Below, in pieces: positions 55,085 to 64,000 of a stretch of 64,000 nt of DNA (positions within the stretch are counted from its first letter, which is position 1; each line of letters starts with the position of its first letter). Where the stretch lies: the NCBI GenBank assembly GCA_030710515.1, contig JALBCR010003346.1, positions 62,001 through 126,000 of the forward strand, given 5' to 3'. Under the pieces are notes generated by a model that was given only the letters and a program-made list of their open reading frames with translations, did not search any database and was not told where the DNA came from. The position numbers and the translations under genes were made by a program. This stretch comes from Abscondita cerata. Taxonomy: Eukaryota > Arthropoda > Insecta > Coleoptera > Lampyridae.

Positions 55085-56320
55085 GTAAATTTCTCGTGTT
55101 TGTGTTAAAAAAATATTACTTCTTAGTACAATACATAAAACTTACAAATCTTGCAACATGTCTTATTTCATCTTCTTTGCCAACAAATAAGAAAGGGAAG
55201 GTGCGAATGTTTTCACTGTATATTACGTTAAAGTGTAATACATACTATAAAAAATTGTCCTCACAGTATTGCATTCTTTGAAAACCATGGTCAAGGATAT
55301 CCCACTAGTGTCTAGTGAGAACAAAATATTCTTGTACAAACCCATTGCTAAGTAATGTAGTTAGAAAAAATAGTGTTATGGCATAGTCAATAGGTATAGT
55401 AAGCATGTATCCAGGTATATGCAACCCACCTTACACATATGTAAATTACATGTTTATCAAATTTAATAGGCGTTTTACCATTGTTAAGTATGTAAAAACA
55501 ATGGTTAGTCCTTATCACTTCATGTGACGTCATCAAATACGGAAGTGGCGTTATGGTTTGGCGCGAGTAATACTTCCATATATTTCAATGTAACAAATCA
55601 CGGGAGTGAATTTGAAATTTAGGAAAAATCACAATACTGTAAGTTGAATCCCGTATTACAAATACATAAATAGTTCAACAATATATAAATTATACTAAAA
55701 TTACCCTTGCATGTATGTGTTTTCATCACATAATTAAAATTTGCGAGACAGGTATTATGAATGAAATCACAAACGAAGAACTGCAGTAAACTGAAGTTAG
55801 CGTTTGTCATACTTTTAAATATTTTTTAAAAGTAATCGTGTAAGTTTTCTCCAGAACTTTAGCATAATTATACAATTTAGGAAATTATCTAATGCGATCA
55901 CGTTTGGAAATGACATTAATGAGTGTGGTATCTTCACAGTTTTAAATTAAAAAAACATGTCTGCGCAATCCATTTCTTATGGAAATGGTGTTGGCGCGAA
56001 ACTGCTACACCCTTTACTGCTACAGCTACCAGCTACCCACACCACCCTATTGCTATCTTTCTTTAAGTAAAACGTCTATTGTACTAAAAAATTTAATAAA
56101 CATCAGTATGTTTAAATTGTTGTTCATAATAAAAATTATAAAAGTTTGGAAAACCACTAAAAAGTGTAATGTTATGACACCTCTATTATATAGATTGGCA
56201 CTTGGCGAACGAAAAATATTTCTCCAATAGGTACCAGTGGCGTCAAAACAAAGCTTTCAGTAGCCTTTGATAATTTTAATTATCAAATATTGAAACAAAA
56301 ATAATCTTTCGGGATGGACG
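55085..56320. other. No gene recognised
   Basis: A+T-rich flank to the right of the TTAA element. No feature supported. Confidence 0.4.
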
Positions 56321-56324
56321 GTGT

Positions 56325-56395
56325 CGAAACGGTAACCATATTTGCCAACGTTTTGCCCACCGTAAGGGGCTTCATCAGGGCCAGAAACTTGAAAT
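56325..56395 (+). repeat. Possible Penelope-like terminal motif
   Basis: TTTTGCCCACCGTAAGGGGC and TTCATCAGGGCC resemble the phrases found at the ends of Penelope-like elements in insects. No Penelope RT or GIY-YIG frame was found nearby, so only weak support. Confidence 0.25.
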
Positions 56396-59340
56396 AAAAA
56401 CGGAAGTTCAAGGTAGACCGCTAAAAGTTAAGTAACGAATTTGTCAACCAATCTAGTCTGAAACAAGTCCGAGTATCTCATTAGAAAAGAACCTCGAATA
56501 TATATAGAAGATGAATTGTCACGAAGATGGTGCGGTTAATAATAAGAATCTACAAAGTTTTGAAACCCCAGTCACGATTGATATGGTTGAGGTGCTTGAT
56601 GATCGTGATCTTTTTTGTTTCAAGTTTTTTTGGTCTGATGAGACCACTTACCATAGTGGACCGCACTCATGGAGAAGGTCTCAATTCTTACATTAAAAGA
56701 AAACAGTTACATTAATGAATAGGAGTTTTGTAGACGATGATTATGAAATTATTAACATTAACGTCAAAAATACGATTAGACGGATTATTTTAGTTGAAAA
56801 ATATAAAAGGCAAAAATATAGTACAGAAGGGTATTTAAGCTCTCATCCCTTGTCTTCTGTAACTTGTAGATTATGTAATTGTTTTAAATGCCACCTGTCC
56901 CAGCGTTTTTGGCACAATTTTATTTTTCCTAAAGTCAAACACCCAATCCCACCATTGGAATGAATTTTGTTTAACTGTACATCAGTTACCGCCAAATCAT
57001 TAGAATTTTTTTAATTCACCATAAAAAATATTGTAGCACTAATAGACGTTTTGGTCGAGTAAATGCCATGATGGTTACATTTAAAACCAATTTGTTCATT
57101 AATATATAAACAACTCAAATATCCAGACACGCGCGCAAATGAAATAGAACAAAACTGATAAAAAATATTTATTAGATAAAATGTTAGTTAATTAAAAATC
57201 ACTAAACTTATTATATTGCAACTAATTATTATAATGTGCAGTAGACGTCACATAAAAACAATCATCTATCAAACGACATCGAAACAAACACTCGCTCTTT
57301 TCCAATTATTCATCCTAAGACACATAAAAAACACTAAAACTAAAGATAATAAAAAATTGTTTTTATGTGACAAATTTTCGATATCACAAAACGAGTCAAA
57401 TTAAGACTTCTCTGATTCACAACTGCACTTGTTTAGTGCAAAAATACTTAAAACATATCACTGGTCTCAGTGTCGTACATATAAAAATTACAAATGAACA
57501 TTGTAATACTCGAGACTAAACATACATCATCATATATTTTATATAATATTGTTTATAAAAACTTTTTTTTTTTTGTATATAGTTTTGCACATATTCTAAA
57601 TACAAACTATGCTGTGATTATATAGAGGTACAAAAGAATTTGGTTGGAACCACCGAGAGTAACTACAACAACTTTTATAATACAAGGCAAGAGAACAATT
57701 GCACTAATTAATTCCAATGATGCAGTGAATCAGGTTCAAGTAGTGCAGATAATTACAAAAGTAGTTACTCTTGGTAATCATTGACGCTGATTTAAAATTA
57801 TACTTATCTAAATACGATAATAAATTAGGCGTTTTAACAATCTCATATTGTCGTTTTTACTAAATTCAGGTGTATAACAAGAATTTGTAGCGATTAAATA
57901 ATATATATTCACAGTATAGTAAAAAACCGCACACACACAATTTAAAAATAAGTCTTTCAATTTGTTAAAAGTCCTACGATATATGCAACTACTCATAGTT
58001 ACTAATAAACAACATGAATATTATATAAAGATTGTTACGATATATTTTTTTTTATAAGACATCCCACTATGAATTTTGATTTCCAAATTTTTGGAACAAC
58101 AATAGCAGATTTCCCGTTTGTAATTTTTGTTGTTTTTCATTGTAACGGCAGTTTAATTCGGCAGTTCATTGTTATTAATGCTTTCTCGTTTTGACCAAAT
58201 TTCCTTTATTTTTAAACAAATTTCGACTGCTATTCTGCATATGGCAATAATTATGGCATTTCTAACACTCACTGGTAACTAAACTACTGGAAAACACTTA
58301 TCTATACTTATACGAGAGGTAAAACCATTTAAGAAGTATCTCGAAATAACGCAAACATTTATAAAGCCAAAAAAATTGTTAAACGCTAACATATTTATGA
58401 CCGAGCTACGCAACGGTCCAAACTTCTACGCGGTTACGATAGAACAAACAACCATAATACAGAATAACATTTTATTAGCTTTATTAAAAAAGATGTTAAG
58501 CAGTACAATGATTGCGCATCATACAAAAACGCGTGTTTACATACATAATTTTGTGCAATATAAATGATGTGGGGAACAATTTTTAAATAAAACAAGTCGA
58601 AATATTGTTAAACCGACGGTGATTGTAGATTAGTTAAGAGATATTTTATGTACATTATTACTTAATTAACCGATGCATTTTTTTACCCAAGCATTATATA
58701 TTCACTGTACCACAGACCACCACAAGTTAATTTTTTTGTGTGTATTTTATTTTCGAAAACTTTAACGCGTATTTTTATAATTTTGCCGTTGAAATTTTTT
58801 AAGGCTTAAAATCACCTATCAATTATGCACTTTGGTGCAGGAAAAACTGGGCAAACAAACATCACTCCGATGACGATTGATCTGACCATAAAGCTGGTAA
58901 AGATGTATGACAAGTTGTACTTGTTGTTTCTAATTCGCAATGACCGTTGATTAAGTTGCAGGGCGATGATGGTCGCCCTTTAGCTTTTCTCACCAACAAA
59001 AAACCGACAATTCACCGCCGTGATCACTACTGTTTCGCCATGGTGTCACAGAACGGGCTTTTAACTGTAACAAACATATCAATTAGTTATATACTATGCA
59101 AAAAAAATCACATGCAAAAAAACTAAACATCTAGTCTTAACTATCCGAAAAATTTAGTGCTATGTGCCTCAATTTTTTCAAATTGATCGGTACAATTTTT
59201 TAGTTGTATTGTTGTAGAGCATTTTAAATATTTTTCACATGTATAGATTATCATCATACCGTTGATTAAATGATTATACCGTGAAAAAAATGTAAATGAG
59301 TTAAATTTAATAAACCCTTCAAAATTGTATTTATGAATTA
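56396..59340. other. No recognised gene
   Basis: Overlapping 61-82-codon plus frames at 56511-56963 have no family resemblance. The rest is A/T-rich with poly-T runs (57560, 58045). Nothing else supported. Confidence 0.35.
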
Positions 59341-59518
59341 AAAAAACCACTACCATGGTTTCAATTTGTCGACGTTTCGCCCGAATCTACACGACCTTTA
59401 TTAAGGCTTCTTGATCCTTATTGTTAGATAAGGTTTTCACTCCCAAATTCAAGAAGCCTCGTAAGCATAGGTTCGGGGGAAACGTCGGTAAATTTAAATC
59501 ACGGTAAAAATTTTTTTT
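59341..59518. repeat. Long imperfect hairpin, CGACGTTTCGCCCGAA stem
   Basis: Arms 59352-59386 and 59470-59506 pair (CGACGTTTCGCCCGAA with TTCGGGGGAAACGTCG), with an inner pair AGGCTTCTTGA/CAAGAAGCCT. The sequence style recalls termini of Penelope-like elements. No coding frame. Confidence 0.55.
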
Positions 59519-59721
59519 ATTTCAACCGTCCATCTTAAGGAATCCTTACGAGAATATTCTTCTGTAAAAAACTGTTTTGAGTTAGTAGGCCATTTAGTCA
59601 AAAAACTTGTATAGAATCAAAATAATTTCTTACAAACAAGGGTTAACTGTAAATCGGTAGAATAAGAACACTTCGACAATGCTCTTCACAATAATAAATT
59701 ATTTTACTAATGAAATATACT

Positions 59722-59885
59722 ATTTTTTCTTCAAGCGTTTATTGTTGTTGTTCACATGTTAATCTCAAATTTTCGAGATTCTCGAGTGTTGTAGTGACTT
59801 TTTATTTACGACGAATCAGGTTGGTACTTTACTATTACTTTCGTAATAATATGATGTAACCGAAGTACCCACCTAAACAGTTTTG
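59722..59885 (+). repeat. Dispersed repeat family B, both modules contiguous
   Basis: Module 1 (59722-59790) matches 17085-17155; module 2 (59799-59885) matches 18361-18432. Here they adjoin. Confidence 0.5.
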
Positions 59886-60120
59886 AAAGTAAAGAACTGT
59901 TAACTAGTGGTTCAATGATATATCGTTTTAATGCCGCTTGAAGAAAAAAAAGTTGGCCGTGACTTCATTAATAAATCAATGAAAATGTTTAAAACATTTT
60001 TATTCCAATTACCAATTTTATTGTTCTGTTCTAATCAAACTTCAGAGTGATGCATCCAATAATTGAAAGTCTAATTGCAATTTTAAGTTTGTGTATACTT
60101 TTACTTCATTATTCCAACTA

Positions 60121-60602
60121 AAGGGTGTCCCATATTTTACGTAAAATGAAATTTTAATAGAAAACATTTGTTATTAGAAAGTTTAATTTTTTATTGCTTC
60201 ATAGAGTATACAGATTGGGGTTATGCATGGAATAGCACGTCGGATAAATGGCACCACGGCTTTGTTGGTAAGTACGAATTCTTTTAGTGAAATTTTCTAA
60301 AATGTCTATCGAATCGTTTCTCTGGCTATATGGCATGTGGCACCGTCCTGTTGAAACCACATGTTGGTCACATCCATATCTTGGAGTTTAGGCACTAAAA
60401 AAACTAAAAATTCCGAGCTGTGGCTGACAAACTTTCATTATTTTTTAAAATACTGCTCAACAATGAAAATGCATTGTTTTTTCGTATAGCGCTCCATTTC
60501 GCTAAGCCCAAACTGTCAACTTTCACGTTCTCATCTTCTTTCAACACTGTACCATCAGATGGCGCCAAATTCAAATTTTTGCGTAAAATATGAGACATCC
60601 TT
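60121..60602 (-). mobile_element. Deleted mariner-like element, 482 bp
   Basis: Ends AAGGGTGTCCCATATTTTAC (60121) and its complement near 60578-60602 (GTAAAATATGAGACATCCTT in part) are inverted, with TA outside both (60119-60120, 60603-60604). The interior keeps transposase codons on the minus strand, so it is an internal deletion derivative of an autonomous element. Confidence 0.75.
60220..60600 (-). pseudogene. Transposase remnant (IS630/mariner-like)
   Basis: On the minus strand, MWFQQDGATCHIARETI (60362-60312) is the second-Asp region of a mariner-like transposase. The open frame 60598-60404 (start MSHILRKNLNLAP) overlaps the right TIR and is probably not a real N-terminus. First and third catalytic regions are missing. 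Confidence 0.6.
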
Positions 60603-61030
60603 TATATGAGAACAAAGAAAACATATTCAAATTAACTAAAAATACAAAATGATGGATGATTTCTGAACCTTTGTAGTAGAAGTAATATTGAATATTATAT
60701 ACAGGGTCCTTCAATAGTACGTCCGTCTTGATCGTACGCTTAGGTAGCTATTTAAAATTTTAGGGTTGTAATATACTACAAAACCAACATCTTTTAAAAT
60801 TATTTACATGTATACAGGATGTTGCAAAAAAGGATGGCGTAATATAACTTGAATTTGTTAAATGGAACACTGTATATTTTTACATTATTTAATATACCTA
60901 ATTGTCTTCTATTCATATCCAGAATATCAAGGTGGCCTGTTTGTCTTCTTTGAGTTACAACAGTATTTGTTAAAAAAAATGTAATTACATACTTCAAATA
61001 AAAAAATCACTAAATTGTTTTTCTCAATAG
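60603..61030. other. Spacer with solitary MITE ends
   Basis: TATACAGGGTCC (60698), TATACAGGATG (60814) and ACACTGTATA (60869) are Tc1/mariner-type ends of unassigned small elements. No gene. Confidence 0.4.
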
Positions 61031-62400
61031 ATATACAGAGTGTCCAAGTATGAAAGCTTGAACTTTATCAACTTTGAAATTACTTTTCTTTTCACAATTT
61101 TTTAAATAGAACACCCTTAAATTTTTACTGATGTGATGCAGAATTCAATTCTTTGTCGATCCATATTTAAGTTTCCTATCGGTATTTACAGTAATCAAAA
61201 ATATTCAAAATTGTAACGTGTTCTTCTCTTGAAAGAAAGGGGTTCCTGTTAATAACATTTATTGAAACGAGAACTGATTAAACACTAACAAACAAGACTG
61301 AAACTGGTACAAAACTGGGCAAATGTATTTAAAAATTAAAACTAAACTCAAGGTAATAATAAACAATCACAATTACAGGAGTTTAAGAACGCAAATTAAA
61401 AACCTAAGGCACTAAATGTTCAAAATGTCTCCCTTCTTGTTGTAAACAAAGATTGACTCTGCTTATGAACGCTGTCTGAACTCGCCTTAATTCTTCAGAT
61501 GTTATGCTTCTAAAAGCGTTAATTATTCTTTGTTTCATGTCTTCAACCGTTGTTGGTGCTTCAGCATAAACAATTTCCTTTACACGTCCCCATAAGTAAT
61601 AATCTAAATATGTCAGGTCGGGAGATCTAGGTGGCCATGTTACAGGACCGTTTCTTCCCAACCATCTCTCAGGGTAAGTGTTATACAGATAATTTCGTAC
61701 AACAATAGAATTGTGTGGAGGTGCTCCATAGTGCTGCAGCCACATTCCTTCTTCGATTTCAGGAGAAATGTTTGCCAATAATCGTAAGAGTTCATTTTGT
61801 AAAAACCTAATGTACATTACTCCATTTAAATTATTTGCAAAAAAATAAGGTCCTACAACATACTCGCTGAAAATGCCTCACCAAACATTAACACTCCAAC
61901 GATTTTGGTGATCTACTTGTCGAAAATTTTTGGATTGACATCGGAATAATAATGGAAATGATGTTTATTTACTAATCCATTGTTGTGGTAAGTGGCCTCG
62001 TCAGAGAATAAAACTTAAAAAAACCGGGGTGTTCTCGTAATTTGTCATAAGCCCAATTACAGAACCGTACACGTATTTCAAAATCTCGTTCTGCAAGTGC
62101 CTGATGTAACTGAATATGGAAAGGATGCAAAATTTCCTGTTTCAATAAATTTTGTCATTACTTTTTGAAAAACTCTCTTTTCTGGATGTCTTCTTTCTGG
62201 ATATCTTTGACTATAAATTCTACTAGCTAAAAAAGGATTTTTTTCTGCTTCGCCTAGTATAAGAACCATATCGACCAATTCGTGTTTTGGGTAATTCATT
62301 TTAAGAAGTACGTACGCTTTTGAATGCACTTTTCAAAAACAATTAACGTGGTTAGTGCCATTTGTTTTATCTCATGACCCGGTAACTCGATTATCAATAA
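61031..62400 (-). mobile_element. Mariner/IS630-like element, right end uncertain
   Basis: The left end is probably ATACAGAGTGTCC near 61032. A minus-strand transposase fills 61404-62329. No matching right TIR was seen before the Tc1/MITE chimera at 62478, so that end may be truncated. Confidence 0.6.
61404..62329 (-). pseudogene. IS630/mariner-like transposase, second Asp replaced by Tyr
   Basis: N-terminal part 62329-62078: YPKHELVDMVLILGEAEKNP and RYPERRHPEKRVFQKVM, the helix-turn-helix region of this abundant insect family. The middle (62077-61818) is frameshifted but shows LFSDEATYHNNG with the first catalytic Asp and WSVNVW. The C-terminal 137 codons (61817-61404) carry MWLQHYGAPPHNS, where the family has Asp at the Tyr, and WPPRSPDLTYLDYYLWG with the third acidic residue. 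Loss of the second Asp alone would abolish catalysis. The end is EGRHFEHLVP. Confidence 0.8.
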
Positions 62401-62477
62401 GATAATCACAACAATTACATTAATGAAAATGTTACAGTTTTGAATATCCTCGATTGTCAAAACCAATAGAGTTAGAG

Positions 62478-63321
62478 GCGTTTGCAGGTTTGGACGAATC
62501 TAAACAAAACGGCGAACAAACTAATGCGGGAGAATTAAATTATTTATTTCTTGACCTCCCTTTTGTGGGTTTGTTGTGTTTAGCTAATATTATGGAGTTG
62601 ACAGAAGAAAAATGTTTTAAATTAGTCAGTGTTTAAGAATGCAAGAAACAAATGATGTCCCTATTAGCATGGGCTCGAATACTTGCTGTTATCCGAAGAC
62701 AACAAGGACCAAATTTTATACCAGTAAACCGTAATGCACTAATTGCAGCCATTGATACCGCATGGGAAACGATTAATATTAATTATATTGATACCTTGAT
62801 AGCGTCAATGAGCAGACGCCTCCAAGAATGTATCAATAATAATGGAGGTCACACCCATTATTGATTTCTTATATTTATTTATATAGTAATACCTTTATTT
62901 AAAAAAAAGTTTTCATTTAATTTTAAACTATAACTTGGTATCTTAATTATAATTATGTAATAAATTCTTGTCAAAAACTAAATATATACGTTGACAATAA
63001 GAATTGCCTTAGTTTTTATTTTCACTTTTATATTAACTACAGAAAAAATGAAACGTCATAAAATATACATTTTGTAAGGACTAAATATTATGAATAGAGA
63101 GTTTAATGATTTTTTTAATAACTTACAATAATTAGTAGGTTAGATTTATTTAAAAATAAGTAATAATCAGTCAACCCAAATAACCATGTTTAGTTTTTGA
63201 TTTAATTTAAAAGTTATTGCTTGTAGACGTTTTTTAAATCAAAATTATTTCTAATTTTATTTTGTAAACTTTTGTTTACAAAATTTGTGGTGTCCAAGTT
63301 TTAAATTTCATGAGTGTACAA
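62478..63321 (+). mobile_element. Chimera of MITE interior and Tc1 3' part
   Basis: 62478-62665 matches the interior of the 21.5-kb MITE (21712-21893). It joins without spacer to 62668-63321, which matches the Tc1 3' exon and flank (23544-24170 and beyond) with a deletion near 63262 that brings in the GTTTACA...GTGTACA end. Both source parts are in the same orientation here, unlike at 21-22 kb. Confidence 0.75.
62665..62864 (+). pseudogene. Tc1 transposase C-terminus, third copy
   Basis: Reads WARILAVIRRQQGPNFIPV to HTHY as at 23544-23736; the catalytic Glu lies before the junction and is lost. Confidence 0.75.
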
Positions 63322-64000
63322 TGGGGAAAACGCGCATGGATGATGTTGGTAAGAATCCTAAAAAACTGTAAGTGAAGAGTGAAATAGTGAGAAGAGAGAA
63401 GAAAAGAAAGACCAAAGTTAAAGACAGAAGGAATGTAACCACTATCGGCTTAAAATACCATTCGTGCTTATGATATTTAGTTTTGTATAAGGCCGAAGAA
63501 TAACCCAATCAGATCATAAATAAATAAAGATTAAGTTTTTAAATATATTCTATAACATACACAATTGTTGTGGACACAAGAAATCTTATCAAAATTTGAC
63601 CTTGCTAATTTTTCAAAAAATACGAACGACTCGAAGTGTGCGGTGACATAGAACATTTCGTTCCTTTAAATGTTTTGGAATTCAAATTTTAAATTTTGCT
63701 CGAAAAAGAGGACAAAAAAATTGCGTTGTAGACAAAAATAGTTGAATTAATTAATATTTTTGAAGATATTGTTAAAACGACTAGTGCCATAATCGTTTTG
63801 CATAGTTGTCACACTTCTTATACTCACAAATTGTTAGTAACGCAGGAATGCCAATTGTCAAAAGAAAAAGCAAGGTAGTGTCTTATTTTCCTACAGATAG
63901 GTCACTTTTCAAAACAGAGTCACTTCTCATTCGAGTTTGTACTATCAATGAAAAGATTTTCAGAGTAGACATGTCGTGTGTTAAACGTATTTTACATAGT
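63322..64000. other. No gene recognised
   Basis: A+T-rich to the window end. No supported feature. Confidence 0.4.

Noticed and set aside
56511..56963. Overlapping short frames with Cys residues
   Set aside because: No recognisable domain; random in three frames.
1..64000. CRISPR arrays, rRNA, operons, bacterial genes
   Set aside because: Nothing of the kind; all structure is eukaryotic and TE-derived.

Overview
The window reads as a piece of an insect nuclear genome. It is strongly A+T-rich and has no operons or ribosome binding sites. It is packed with insect-type transposable elements: mariner, Tc1, Crypton-like recombinases, a hAT-like remnant, TA-flanked MITEs, an APE-type LINE and a Ty3/Gypsy LTR retrotransposon primed by tRNA-Lys. 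A few short, better-composed exons with GT donors look like parts of host genes with long introns. The order of insect cannot be fixed from what is visible; a beetle is possible. No rRNA, convincing tRNA, CRISPR array or bacterial feature was seen.

Layout. 1-1.4 kb: frameshifted TE-associated protein of an unnamed RNase H-like family, cut by the window edge. 2.96-4.23 kb: mariner 1, minus strand, dead. 5.8-6.3 kb: degenerate tandem repeat. 7.7-12.1 kb: purine-rich LINE with intact ORF1 and broken ORF2, flanked by an inverted repeat pair. 12.5-13.9 kb: copies of dispersed repeats and a 235-bp MITE. 14.6-14.8 kb: minus-strand candidate first coding exon of a host gene. 16.0-16.8 kb: Crypton-like recombinase C-terminal part. 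19.4-25.3 kb: a large inverted-repeat complex holding two Crypton N-terminal fragments, a Tc1-like transposase with an intron, a near-identical 0.96-kb inverted duplication of its 3' part, and a 692-bp MITE. 25.76-25.96 kb: CRE + TATA promoter and candidate first exon. 26.1-27.5 kb: second Tc1 element. 28.0-28.5 kb: strong hairpins. 29.77-30.06 kb: fragment of a YqaJ/SWIM-associated protein between inverted repeats. 33.5-34.7 kb: candidate spliced host gene with poly(A) signal. 36.76-37.60 kb: foldback MITE. 39.85-40.2 kb: degenerate TTGCTGCAAG-type repeat. 40.66-41.04 kb: hAT-like remnant.

41.04-55.08 kb: the most interesting structure. TTAA target sites and 0.5-0.6-kb terminal inverted repeats bracket about 5 kb of native DNA. 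This carries one long gene: an N-terminal CxxC segment, a conserved central region, a PIN/FEN-like acidic nuclease core and a C-terminal tesmin/TSO1-like CXC cysteine cluster. No DDE transposase is visible inside. A second mariner (42.21-43.49 kb) and a young 7.75-kb Gypsy element with nearly identical 1.5-kb LTRs (45.04-52.79 kb) later landed in the gene. The right part holds deletion derivatives of mariner-like elements (60.1-60.6 and 61.0-62.4 kb, the latter with a lost catalytic Asp) and a MITE/Tc1 chimera (62.48-63.32 kb).

The elements do not cooperate; they are layers of insertion. The order seems to be: old hAT remnant, then the TTAA element into it, then mariner 2 and finally the Gypsy element. 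Most TE coding regions carry frameshifts, many at homopolymers, and three homopolymer blocks lie at insertion junctions, so part of the damage may be sequencing or assembly error.
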